The notes under the pieces: generated by a model
Seen by the model: only the letters and a program-made list of their open reading frames with translations
Database searches by the model: none
Told to the model about the DNA's origin: nothing
Assembly: GCA_044464225.1 (NCBI GenBank)
Contig: JBIQLN010000006.1
Span: 62,001-126,000, forward strand
From: 66-474 sp044464225
Lineage (GTDB): Bacteria > Pseudomonadota > Gammaproteobacteria > Xanthomonadales > Rhodanobacteraceae
Reading direction: 5' to 3'
Length of the DNA stretch: 64,000 nucleotides
Shown here: in pieces, positions 25,953-34,708 of the stretch
How positions within the stretch are numbered: the first letter of the stretch is position 1
Layout of the letters: each line of letters begins with the position of its first letter
Made by a program: the position numbers and the translations under genes

Positions 25953-27716
25953 GTGAAAAACGCCCTTCGCGATCTGCTGCTGCATGCCCTGGACAGCCTG
26001 CGCCGCGACGGCGCGCTGGATGTGGCGGCACCCGATTTCGTGCTTGAACGTACCCGCTCGCGCGAGCACGGCGACTTCGCCTGCAACGTGGCTTTGCAGC
26101 TGGCCAGGACACTCGCCCGCCCGCCCCGCGAGATGGCGGCATTGATCGTGGCGGCTCTGCCGGACAGTCCGCTGGTCGAACGAGTCGAGGTCGCGGGACC
26201 GGGGTTCATCAATTTTTTCCTGACCGGTGCCGCGTGGCACGACGAACTCCGGCGTGTACTGCGCGAGGGCGCGCAGTACGGACACAGCAAATCCGGCGCA
26301 GGTCGGGCGGTGGGCGTGGAATTCGTGTCGGCGAATCCAACCGGGCCCCTGCATGTCGGCCATGCGCGCGCCGCCGCCACCGGCGACACCTTGGCGCGCC
26401 TGTTCTCCGCGACCGGCTGGAAGGTGTATCGCGAGTTTTATTACAACGATGCCGGCGCGCAGATCCAGAATCTCGCGCTGTCGGTACAGGCGCGCCTCAA
26501 GGGCATCGGGCCGGATGACCCGGGCTGGCCCGCGGACGGATACCGTGGGGATTACATCCGCGACGTCGCGGCCGACTACGCGAGTGGCAAGACGGTTTCC
26601 GCCGGAGGCGCGGTGGGGGACCTGGTCCGTGAGTACGTCCGCGAATTCTCCACGCAGGGGCTCGACGAAGCGGCGCCCGAAGCCACCGGCTACCAGGTGA
26701 CCGGCAAGCAGGACCCGGATGATCTGGCTGCGATCCGCGAGTTCGCGGTGGCATGGCTGCGTCGCGAGCAGGACGAGGACTTGCGCGCCTTCGGCGTGGA
26801 ATTCGACGTTTACTTCCTGGAGTCGTCGCTGTACACCGAGGGCGAAGTGCAGCGCGTGGTCGACCGCATCGCGCAACAAGGCCATTCCTACGAGGCCGAC
26901 GGCGCACTGTGGCTGCGCACCACGGATTTCGGCGACGACAAGGACCGCGTCATGCGGAAATCCGACGGCACGTACACGTATTTCGTGCCCGACGTGGCCT
27001 ACCACCTTTCCAAGTGGGAGCGCGGCTACAAACGCGCGGTCACCGAACTCGGCGCCGACCACCACGGTTCGCTGGCCCGCGTGCGCGCGGGGCTGCAGGC
27101 GCTCGACATCGGCATTCCGAAAGACTGGCCCGAATACGTTCTGCACCAGATGGTGACGGTGATGAAGGGCGGCGAGGAAGTGAAGATTTCCAAGCGCGCC
27201 GGCAGCTACGTCACCCTGCGGGACCTGATCGAGATGGCCGGGCTGGATGCCACCCGCTACTTCCTGATCGCGCGCAAGAGCGATTCGCAACTGGTGTTCG
27301 ACATCGACCTGGCGCGCGCGCAGACCAACGACAACCCGGTCTACTACATCCAGTATGCGCACGCCCGCGTGTGCAGCGTGCAGCGCCAGATGCACGACCG
27401 TTCGATCGTGTTCGAGCAGCGCGAGGCACTGAAGCACCTGGACCGGCTTCAGGGCGAGTCTGCGCGCACCGTGATGGTCGAAGTCTCGCGCTTCCCGGAA
27501 ATCGTCGAGGCCGCCGCCGCCAGCCGCGAACCGCATCTGCTGGCACAATACCTGCGCGAACTGGCCGGCGCCTTCCACGTCTGGTACAACGCCGAGCAGT
27601 TCCTGGTGGATGACGACGACCTGCGCAACGCGCGCGTGGCGCTGGCGTATGCCACCCGGCAGGTGCTCGCCAACGGACTCGGTATGCTGGGCGTGTCGGC
27701 TCCCGAGTCGATGTGA
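25953..27716 (+). CDS. argS: Arginyl-tRNA synthetase
   Basis: A 587-residue class I synthetase. It has the N-terminal Add-1 domain (REHGDFACNVALQLAR), the signature SANPTGPLHVGHARAA with HVGH, the KMSK-equivalent KISKRAGSYVTL and the C-terminal DALR anticodon-binding domain. The GTG at 25953 gives VKNALRDLLLHALDSLR, which fits the start of relatives; an in-frame ATG at 25923 would add ten residues. Neither has a strong ribosome-binding site. Confidence 0.95.
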   Translation: MKNALRDLLLHALDSLRRDGALDVAAPDFVLERTRSREHGDFACNVALQLARTLARPPREMAALIVAALPDSPLVERVEVAGPGFINFFLTGAAWHDELRRVLREGAQYGHSKSGAGRAVGVEFVSANPTGPLHVGHARAAATGDTLARLFSATGWKVYREFYYNDAGAQIQNLALSVQARLKGIGPDDPGWPADGYRGDYIRDVAADYASGKTVSAGGAVGDLVREYVREFSTQGLDEAAPEATGYQVTGKQDPDDLAAIREFAVAWLRREQDEDLRAFGVEFDVYFLESSLYTEGEVQRVVDRIAQQGHSYEADGALWLRTTDFGDDKDRVMRKSDGTYTYFVPDVAYHLSKWERGYKRAVTELGADHHGSLARVRAGLQALDIGIPKDWPEYVLHQMVTVMKGGEEVKISKRAGSYVTLRDLIEMAGLDATRYFLIARKSDSQLVFDIDLARAQTNDNPVYYIQYAHARVCSVQRQMHDRSIVFEQREALKHLDRLQGESARTVMVEVSRFPEIVEAAAASREPHLLAQYLRELAGAFHVWYNAEQFLVDDDDLRNARVALAYATRQVLANGLGMLGVSAPESM

Positions 27717-27805
27717 CGATTTCCATTTTCGGATGAACGACCGATGCGGCCCGGCCGGGCGCACGGGTATGCATTCAAGAGCAGGCATTACGAGGTCTGG
27801 CAGCA

Positions 27806-28420
27806 GTGGCAACGCGTAACGGCAAACAGGCAGTACGCAACGGGGGTTCGGGGTTTCCGGGCTGGGCGTTGTTCCTTGCGGGCGTGGTGGTGGGGCTGAT
27901 CCTGTTCGCGTTCGCGAGCCGGCACCTGCCCAGCCTGCGCCGCACCGATCAGCCGCAAGCCAACCCGGATGCGGTCGCGCAACAGGGCAGTTCGCCCGGC
28001 ATCGCCGGCAGCGGCGCCGCCTCCAGCACGTCCCAATTCGACTTCTACAAGGTGCTGCCGGAAAAGGAAGTGGTGATTCCGAATACGGAACTGTCCGCGA
28101 TCGCCAAGGCCGAACAGCAGAAAGCCGCGGCTGCCAACAACGCCAGCGCATCAGCGCCCGCCGCCAATGCGACCGGCGCATCTTCGGAAGGCGGGTACGT
28201 GTTGCAGGTGGGCTCCTATCCCAACGCAGAGAGTGCCGATGCGATGAAGGCCAAGCTGGCCCTGCAGGGTTTCACGGCGCACGTGCAGGCCATCACGCTC
28301 GACGGCAAGACCTGGAATCGGGTGCAGATCGGGCCGTTCGCCACCGCCACACAATTGCAGGACGTGCAGAAGCGCCTCTCCGGGGCCGGCTTCCATGCCA
28401 TTCCGATGAAGGAACGATAG
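27806..28420 (+). CDS. SPOR-domain protein (FtsN-like)
   Basis: A 204-residue inner-membrane protein. It has a short cytoplasmic N-terminus, one transmembrane helix (about 17-36, FPGWALFLAGVVVGLILFAF), an Ala/Gln/Ser-rich periplasmic linker, and a C-terminal SPOR domain (about 130-200) with VLQVGSYPNAESAD and RVQIGPF. SPOR domains bind denuded septal glycan, so a role in cell division is likely; position after argS is also the usual place of FtsN-like genes. The start is GTG. Essential FtsN motifs outside SPOR cannot be recognised by eye. Confidence 0.88.
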   Translation: MATRNGKQAVRNGGSGFPGWALFLAGVVVGLILFAFASRHLPSLRRTDQPQANPDAVAQQGSSPGIAGSGAASSTSQFDFYKVLPEKEVVIPNTELSAIAKAEQQKAAAANNASASAPAANATGASSEGGYVLQVGSYPNAESADAMKAKLALQGFTAHVQAITLDGKTWNRVQIGPFATATQLQDVQKRLSGAGFHAIPMKER

Positions 28421-28687
28421 GGCGGTCTCGGGACACGCAATAGCTGTTGTCATCCCGGATTGGCCCCGCCGGGCCGACCCCGGAATGCGCAGGCAGGATG
28501 CCGAAGCGAACCACGACGACGCCGTTGGCCCGAAGGGGCCGGAAGCGGCGAGTGATCCCGTTCGTTTTTTTTCTGGCGGCCCATCGAGATCAAGTCGGAT
28601 TCCGGTTGCACGTCCATGCTCCTCGTGCACGCTGCCCCGGAATGACGAACGAAGATCAGCACGCACTGTCACCATGAATCCCAACCG
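28421..28687. repeat. Gene-free stretch with oppositely oriented REP-like ends
   Basis: TGTCATCCCGGATT (near 28449) and CCCCGGAATGACG (near 28633) are inverted relatives bracketing about 170 bp. The middle contains the hairpin GGCCC-GAA-GGGGCC and a run of eight T residues near 28564. This resembles a two-unit REP (BIME-like) element. I see no gene. Confidence 0.5.
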
Positions 28688-29443
28688 ATGAAATCAAAGA
28701 CACTCCTGGTCACCGGCGCATCGGCCGGCTTCGGCGCCGCCATCGCGGCGAAGTTCGCGGAGAACGGCTGGCGCGTGATCGCCTTCGCGCGCCGCGCCGG
28801 GCGGCTTGCGAATCTCGTCGAGCGATTCGGCGCCGAGCGTGTGCACATGGCGGCATTCGACATCCGCGACGAAGCCGCGATGCGCGCCGCGCTGGATGCG
28901 CTGCCGCAGGATTTCCGCGAGGTCGACCTGCTGGTCAACAATGCCGGGCTTGCGCTCGGCACCGCGAAGGCGCAGGAGTGCGATCTCGCGCAATGGCGGC
29001 AGATGATCGATACCAATGTCACCGCGCTGGTCACGCTGACGCGATTGCTGCTGCCGAAGCTGATCGAGCGCCGCGGCGCGATCGCGAACATCAGCTCGAT
29101 TTCGGGTACCTACCCGTATACCGGTGGCAACGTGTACGGCGGCACCAAGGCCTTCGTGACCCACTTTTCCGCGAACCTGCGCACGGACCTGCACGGCACC
29201 GGCGTGCGCGTGACCAACATCGAGCCCGGCATGGCCGAAACCGAGTTCACGCTGGTGCGCACCGGCGGCAACCAGGCCGCTTCCGACAAGCTGTACGCCG
29301 GCGCGCATCCGATCACCGCCGCCGACATTGCCGACACGGTCTGGTGGGTCGCCAACCTGCCCCCGCACCTCAACATCAACCGCATCGAAGTGATGCCGGT
29401 CAGCCAGTCGGTGGCCGGGCTTCAAGTTGCCCGGGATGATTGA
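28688..29443 (+). CDS. SDR-family NADP-dependent oxidoreductase (YdfG-like)
   Basis: A 251-residue classical short-chain dehydrogenase. The nucleotide loop is TGASAGFGAAIA, followed by the Arg of FARRAGRL that favours NADP, NNAGLALG, the catalytic Ser in ISSISGTYPY and YxxxK as YGGTK. The pattern and length match YdfG, which oxidises L-allo-threonine and serine and reduces malonic semialdehyde. Substrate is therefore inferred from family. The start is ATG at 28688. It is monocistronic and convergent with speA. Confidence 0.88.
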   Translation: MKSKTLLVTGASAGFGAAIAAKFAENGWRVIAFARRAGRLANLVERFGAERVHMAAFDIRDEAAMRAALDALPQDFREVDLLVNNAGLALGTAKAQECDLAQWRQMIDTNVTALVTLTRLLLPKLIERRGAIANISSISGTYPYTGGNVYGGTKAFVTHFSANLRTDLHGTGVRVTNIEPGMAETEFTLVRTGGNQAASDKLYAGAHPITAADIADTVWWVANLPPHLNINRIEVMPVSQSVAGLQVARDD

Positions 29444-29515
29444 GCGATGCACTACCGCGAACCCGCGAGCTGCCATTCCTGGCCGGGAACCACCCGTTGG
29501 TCGCGATCGTGAAGA

Positions 29516-31417
29516 TCAGGTTTCCTGCAGGTACGTGTAACCGGTGAGACCGGCTTCCAGAATCGCTTCGAGGCGATTGCCGGCCTCGCCCTGCAAACCC
29601 GCGCGGGCGAGCTTCTCGCGATAGATGGTGCGCAGATCATCGGGCCGATAGCCGACGTAATCGAGCAGCATGTCGGCGGAATCACCGTGGCGCGCACCGT
29701 CCAGCGCGAACGCATCGCCTTCGATGCGGACGTTCACCGCGTCGGTGTCGCCGAACAGGTTGTGGATATCGCCGAGGGTTTCCTGATACGCGCCGACCAG
29801 GAAGATGCCGAGCCGGTACGGCTCGCCGGGTCGGAGTTCGTGCAGCGGCAGGCTGACGTCGAGGTCGCCCGATTCCACGTACACGTCGACACGCCCATCG
29901 GAATCGCAGGTTAGGTCGGCGAGCGTGCCGCGGCGCGTGGGTTTTTCGTCCAGGCGCGTCAGCGGCATGATCGGAAAGACCTGGTCGATCGCCCACACGT
30001 CGGGAATCGACTCGAACACGGAAAAGTTGCAGAAGTACTTGTCGACCAGCTTCACGTCGAGCGCATCGATGATTTCGCGATGCGAACGTTCCTCGGGTTT
30101 CAGACGTGCACGAACGCCCAATGCAATGGCCTGGAACAGTGCATCCAGCTTCGCGCGCTGCGCCAGGTCGAGTGCTCCGTGCGCGTACAGCGCCTGGCCT
30201 TCGTGCAAATAGTGCTGGGCATCCTGCCAGACTTCACGCACCGGGCGCTTGTCCAGCATCGCCAGCGTGTCGCGCAATGACTGCAGCACCGCTGGCTCGC
30301 CCGGCACCTGCGCCGGCATCGAGCCATCCGGCGCCGCTTCCACTTCGCTGACGTTGACCACCAGCACCGCGTGGTGCGCGGTCATGGCGCGGCCGGATTC
30401 GGTGAGGACGCGTGGCGGCGGGATGCTCCATTCGGCGCACGCGGCCGCGAGCGGCGCAACCACGGCGTCGGCGTATTGCTCGACGTCGTAGTTGATCGAA
30501 CATTCGCCGCGCGAACGCGTGCCCTCGTAATCGACACCGAGGCCGCCGCCGACATCGACATGGTCGAGCGGCAATCCCGCTGCACGCAATTCCGCGAAAT
30601 GCCGCACCGCCTCGCGCATGCCGGCCGCGATGTCGCGCAGGTTGGAGATCTGCGAGCCCATGTGGAAGTGCAGCAGGCGCATCGTGTGCGTCAGGTCCAC
30701 CTCGCGCAGGCGCGCGACCAGTGCCAGCAATTGCGCCGGCGTCAGTCCGAACTTGCTCTTGTCGCCGCCGGTGTTCTGCCACTTGCCGGCGCCGATCGAC
30801 GCCAGCCGCACGCGCACGCCCAGTTTCGGTTCGACATCCAGCGCCTTGGCCTCCGCGATCACGTGTTCGAGTTCGGAGGGCTTCTCGATCACGATCACCA
30901 CGTCGACGCCGAGCTTGCGCCCGATCAGCGCGATGCGGATGTATTCGGCATCCTTGTAACCGTTGCACACCACCAGCGACCCCGGCTGCGCAAGCCCCAG
31001 CACCGCCAGCAGTTCCGGCTTGGAACCGGCTTCCAGCCCGAAGCCGGTGCCGGCGGCGCGGGGCGACAGCGGACCTTGCGCCAGCGTGCCCGCCACCGCG
31101 CGCTGCTGGTTGACCTTGATGGGATAAAGCGCGGTGTAGCCGCTCGGGTAGCCATGCGTGCGCATCGCGCCCGCGAACGCGGTGCGCAATTTCTCGCGAC
31201 GATCGAGCAGGATGTCGGGGAACCGCAGCAGCAGCGGCAGGCGCAGACCCATCGCCTGCGCCCGCTTGATCGCATCGTCCAGCGCGATGGCCGGACCTTC
31301 GTCGCCGCGCGGGCGCATCACGGCATGGCCATGTGCGTCGATGTCGACGTAGCCGTCGCTCCAGTACGCGACCGAATACACGAAACGGGCGGTATCGATG
31401 TTCCAGGCGTTCGTCAT
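29516..31417 (-). CDS. speA: Biosynthetic arginine decarboxylase
   Basis: A 633-residue PLP enzyme (alanine-racemase fold) converting arginine to agmatine, the first step to putrescine and spermidine. The PLP lysine is in ALYPIKVNQQ. The glycine loop HMGSQI, the DVGGGLGVDYEGT block and the C-terminal dimerisation strands are also present. It diverges from speE across 164 bp. Enzymes taking agmatine to putrescine are not in the window, nor is speD. Confidence 0.96.
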   Translation of the reverse strand: MTNAWNIDTARFVYSVAYWSDGYVDIDAHGHAVMRPRGDEGPAIALDDAIKRAQAMGLRLPLLLRFPDILLDRREKLRTAFAGAMRTHGYPSGYTALYPIKVNQQRAVAGTLAQGPLSPRAAGTGFGLEAGSKPELLAVLGLAQPGSLVVCNGYKDAEYIRIALIGRKLGVDVVIVIEKPSELEHVIAEAKALDVEPKLGVRVRLASIGAGKWQNTGGDKSKFGLTPAQLLALVARLREVDLTHTMRLLHFHMGSQISNLRDIAAGMREAVRHFAELRAAGLPLDHVDVGGGLGVDYEGTRSRGECSINYDVEQYADAVVAPLAAACAEWSIPPPRVLTESGRAMTAHHAVLVVNVSEVEAAPDGSMPAQVPGEPAVLQSLRDTLAMLDKRPVREVWQDAQHYLHEGQALYAHGALDLAQRAKLDALFQAIALGVRARLKPEERSHREIIDALDVKLVDKYFCNFSVFESIPDVWAIDQVFPIMPLTRLDEKPTRRGTLADLTCDSDGRVDVYVESGDLDVSLPLHELRPGEPYRLGIFLVGAYQETLGDIHNLFGDTDAVNVRIEGDAFALDGARHGDSADMLLDYVGYRPDDLRTIYREKLARAGLQGEAGNRLEAILEAGLTGYTYLQET

Positions 31418-31581
31418 CGTGGCTTCTCCGGATAACGAGGGGTGGAACGTCGCAGCGGCGGGCCTTGACGCAACGTGTTCGCCGACCGGAAGCCACCGAC
31501 GCCGCGGGATCGACGCGTCATTGTAACGCGTGGCTCCGGGCCGGCCGTTACAATCAGGCGCTCTCCAACAGGATTTTCGGC

Positions 31582-32427
31582 ATGTCCGACTGGTTTACCG
31601 AAAAGCACGAAGCCTCCGGCTCGTCGATCGGCTATCGCGTAGCCGAGAAGCTGGCCGACGAACAAACGCCGTTCCAGCACATCGAGGTCTACCGCACCAC
31701 CGATTGGGGCAACCTGATGGTGATCGACGGCTGCACGATGCTGACCAGCCGCGACAATTTCCTCTACCACGAGATGATGACGCACCCGGCGCTGTACACG
31801 CACGCCGCGCCGCGCAACGTGGTGATCATCGGCGGCGGCGACTGCGGCACGCTGCGCGAAGTGTTGCGGCATCCCGAAGTCGAAAGCGTCGTCCAGATCG
31901 ACATCGACGAGCGCGTCACGCGGCTCGCCGAAAAATATTTCCCGGAGTTGTGCGAATCCAATGCCGACCCTCGCGCGAAGCTGCTGTTCGACGACGGCAT
32001 CAAGTACATGGCCGATGCCGCACCCGATTCGCTGGATGTGGTGATCGTCGATTCCACCGACCCGGTCGGTCCGGCCGAAGGCCTCTTCAACGCGAAATTC
32101 TATGCAAGCTGCTTCCGCGCGTTGCGCGAAGGCGGGATCCTGGTGCAGCAGTCGGAGTCACCATTGGCGCTGCTGGACCTGATCCGGTCGATGCGGGGTG
32201 CGATGCGCGAAGTCGGATTTTCCGCGGTCCGGACCCTGCCCTTCCCGCAACCGTGCTACCCGACCGGGTGGTGGAGTTGCACCCTGGCGCGCAAGGACGG
32301 CGATCTCGTGCCATTCCGCGAGCACGACGCCAAAGCCAAGCCCTTTGCGACGCGCTATTACAACGCCGAGGTCCATCGCGCCGCACTGGCGCAACCGGAG
32401 TTCATGCGCGAAGCCTTGTCGACATAG
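31582..32427 (+). CDS. speE: Spermidine synthase
   Basis: A 281-residue aminopropyltransferase that joins putrescine and decarboxylated S-adenosylmethionine. MVIDGCTMLTSRDNFLYHEM, the nucleotide loop IIGGGDCGTLREVLRH, DIDERV and the catalytic VDSTDPVGPAEGLF are all seen. The ATG at 31582 gives MSDWFTEKH, the standard start. Note Cys replacing the more usual Gly in GGGDCG, which is also found in other members. It is divergent from speA, so polyamine genes share one intergenic control region. Confidence 0.96.
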   Translation: MSDWFTEKHEASGSSIGYRVAEKLADEQTPFQHIEVYRTTDWGNLMVIDGCTMLTSRDNFLYHEMMTHPALYTHAAPRNVVIIGGGDCGTLREVLRHPEVESVVQIDIDERVTRLAEKYFPELCESNADPRAKLLFDDGIKYMADAAPDSLDVVIVDSTDPVGPAEGLFNAKFYASCFRALREGGILVQQSESPLALLDLIRSMRGAMREVGFSAVRTLPFPQPCYPTGWWSCTLARKDGDLVPFREHDAKAKPFATRYYNAEVHRAALAQPEFMREALST

Positions 32428-32548
32428 CCCGCGCGTGGCAGCGCGGCCGTCGCCGCACCCCGAAGCACCCGCCGGCGGCCCGGCCGGCCAGCCCGCATTC
32501 ACCCATCCGCCCCTAGCTTTCCACCGGATCATCTTGTCGGTACCTGCC

Positions 32549-33622
32549 ATGCGCCACGCCATACCCGCCACAGCCCTTGCAGCGCTGCTGGTCACCAGCG
32601 CCGCATTCGCGACGCCACAGGCGGCGCGGCCGAAAGCCCCGGCGCCCGCATCGGCATCGAGCGGCGCCGCGTCCGACCAGGCCGGTATTTCGCCTGCGGA
32701 TCGCAAACGCATGCACGCGATCCGGCAGTACCAGCACGATCTGGTCAGCGTGGTCGCGCTGCGGGCCGAGCCGGATTACCTGCTGGGCGCGGCGATCCTG
32801 GCCAAGCCGTTCGAGCACTCGACACCGGGCCTCGGCTTCGATGCGCTGAGTCAACGGGCCGCCGCTGCGCCGAACGGCGGTGCCGCGGCCGAGTGGGCGC
32901 GGCTCGATGTCTGCAAAACGCAAAGGGATTGTCCGAACGCCGAAGCCTTCGCCTGGTTGAAGAAGCACGCAGCGGACAACGCCGCGGTCTGGATGGTGGC
33001 CATCGACGTGGCCGCGCGCGACAAGGACGACAAGGCCGAACGTGCCGCGCTGAAGCAGGCCGCCGCCGCAAAAATCTACGATGACTACTACGGCAAGACG
33101 CTGGCGGGGGTCGCCAAGGCCACCGCGGTCCTGCCGCCATTGGCCGACACCATGCAGGGCGCTCATGACGGGCAGCCGGACAACGCCGATGGCGTGCGCA
33201 TGCTGGTGGCCGTGACGAGCACCCAGGACCACATTCGCCCCGCCTTCGGACCGCTGGAACAACTGTGCGGCGACGATGCAGCGAAAGACGACGAGCTCAA
33301 AAGCGATTGCCTGAAGCTCGCCCACACCCTGCAGTGGGGCTCCAGCCCCATCGCGCGCGCGGTGGGGCTGCACATCCAGGGCGCACTGAACCCGGACGAG
33401 AAATCCCGCGGCGACCAGGCCAGCCAGGATCTGGCCTGGCAGGTGCACCAGTATTCGGCCCTGCTGCAACGCGCGCTCACCGACGCTTCCATGGCTTCGC
33501 GATGGTTGAGCACTGCGCGCAACGGCGGCACCGAGCTCAGCCTGATGCTGGCCACCCTTCGCGCAAACCAGGTTCCGCTGGACGCGCCCGCGCCCGCCGG
33601 CGCGGCTTCCACCGCTCGATGA
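32549..33622 (+). CDS. Hypothetical periplasmic protein
   Basis: A 357-residue protein not recognised. A signal peptide ends near residue 22 (LLVTSAAFA), followed by a Pro/Ala/Ser linker. The rest is helix-rich with repeated Ala-Asp-Lys patterns and four cysteines in two pairs (VCKTQRDC and LCGDDAAKDDELKSDC), which suggest disulfides. The helical pairs (EAFAWLKKHAADNAAVWM) recall TPR/Sel1-like repeats but no clear motif can be counted. It lies between speE and sixA, 12 bp before sixA, so it may be cotranscribed with that gene. Confidence 0.75.
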   Translation: MRHAIPATALAALLVTSAAFATPQAARPKAPAPASASSGAASDQAGISPADRKRMHAIRQYQHDLVSVVALRAEPDYLLGAAILAKPFEHSTPGLGFDALSQRAAAAPNGGAAAEWARLDVCKTQRDCPNAEAFAWLKKHAADNAAVWMVAIDVAARDKDDKAERAALKQAAAAKIYDDYYGKTLAGVAKATAVLPPLADTMQGAHDGQPDNADGVRMLVAVTSTQDHIRPAFGPLEQLCGDDAAKDDELKSDCLKLAHTLQWGSSPIARAVGLHIQGALNPDEKSRGDQASQDLAWQVHQYSALLQRALTDASMASRWLSTARNGGTELSLMLATLRANQVPLDAPAPAGAASTAR

Positions 33623-33634
33623 GAACGCGCAGCC

Positions 33635-34111
33635 ATGCGTGAATTGCTGTTGTTGCGGCATGCCGAAGCCATGTCCGCCGGACCGGATGGACGCGATACC
33701 GAACGGCCCTTGAGCCTGCACGGCGAGGCACAGGCGCGCGCCGCCGGCGCCTGGCTGGCCGAACACGGCGCCGCACCCGATGCCGTACTGTGTTCGCCCG
33801 CGCGGCGCACCCAGATGACGGCCGACGAGGCGGGCAAGGCATTGCCGATGCCGGAACCGCAATTCGTGCACGCGATTTATCGCGCCACGCCGGGCGAATT
33901 GCTCACGCTGATCGAAACCCACGCACCGGACGCGCGACAGGTGCTGTTGATCGGTCACAATCCCGGCATGGAAGAACTGCTGGCGCTCCTGACCGAAGGT
34001 CGATCCGGCGGCGCGCGCGGCATGTCGCCCGCGACGGTCGCATGGATCGAATTGACGACCGACGCGCTCGAACCCGGGTGCGGCCGCTTGCAGGCGCTAT
34101 GGTCGCCCTGA
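33635..34111 (+). CDS. sixA: SixA-like histidine phosphatase
   Basis: A 158-residue histidine-phosphatase-superfamily protein. The phosphohistidine is in LLLRHAEA at the N-terminus, with SPARRTQMTA and the second catalytic His in LLIGHNPGMEEL. SixA of E. coli dephosphorylates HPt domains and the nitrogen PTS protein NPr. Two HPt domains occur in this window at 48-53 kb, but a link is only speculation. Its 3' end overlaps the next gene by 13 bp. Confidence 0.88.
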   Translation: MRELLLLRHAEAMSAGPDGRDTERPLSLHGEAQARAAGAWLAEHGAAPDAVLCSPARRTQMTADEAGKALPMPEPQFVHAIYRATPGELLTLIETHAPDARQVLLIGHNPGMEELLALLTEGRSGGARGMSPATVAWIELTTDALEPGCGRLQALWSP

Positions 34112-34698
34112 AATCGTTGCTGATCTTCGCCCTGCTCGGCGGAGGGAGCGTCGTGCCGCCCGCACCGCCGACCTCCAGCGCGCGCACCTGGTCGATCGAC
34201 GCCGCCCGGTCGCAAGCGCAGTTCAGCGTGCGCAAGCTCCTGTTCGCGCACGTGCGCGGCACCTTTCCCGGCCTGTCCGGCACGTTGCGCCGCATCGACA
34301 CCCACATCGACGCGGACCTGGTGCGGGTCGATGCCACCCTCGAAGTCGCCCGTCTTGAAATGGACGACGCCGGCAACCGCGCGCATGCGCTCGGTTCCAG
34401 CTTCTTCGACGCCGCGCGTTTTCCGGTAATCCGCTTCGACTCCGATCCCTTTCCGCTGGACGAACTGGCGAGCGGCGGTACCTTGCGGGGCCTGCTGACC
34501 CTGCATGGAGAACGGCACCCGGTGAGCCTGGTCCTGCTGCCCTCCGATTGTCCGCGCCAGCCGCTGGCGTGCGTGATACGCGCGCGCGGCACGATCGCAC
34601 GTTCGAGCTTCGGGATGAGCGCCTGGCGCGGCGTGCTCTCGAACAAGGTCGCGCTGGATTTGCGTATCAGCCTGGACGAGCGTGCGGCGCCGCATTGA
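34099..34698 (+). CDS. YceI-family lipocalin-like protein
   Basis: A 199-residue secreted protein. A signal peptide (ALKSLLIFALLGGG) leads into a YceI beta-barrel (about 30-190) with WSIDAARSQAQFSVRKLLFAHVRGTF, FDAARFPVIRFDS and ARGTIARSSFGM. YceI proteins bind isoprenoid lipids in a hydrophobic tunnel. Their genes often accompany membrane redox proteins, though none adjoins here. The start overlaps sixA by 13 bp in another frame, so the two are probably coupled. Confidence 0.88.
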   Translation: MVALKSLLIFALLGGGSVVPPAPPTSSARTWSIDAARSQAQFSVRKLLFAHVRGTFPGLSGTLRRIDTHIDADLVRVDATLEVARLEMDDAGNRAHALGSSFFDAARFPVIRFDSDPFPLDELASGGTLRGLLTLHGERHPVSLVLLPSDCPRQPLACVIRARGTIARSSFGMSAWRGVLSNKVALDLRISLDERAAPH

Positions 34699-34708
34699 CA
34701 GCCCCCGT

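Noticed and set aside
33635..34111. SixA as the dedicated phosphatase of the HPt proteins at 48-53 kb
   Set aside because: They are 14 kb apart with no shared context; only family knowledge suggests the idea.
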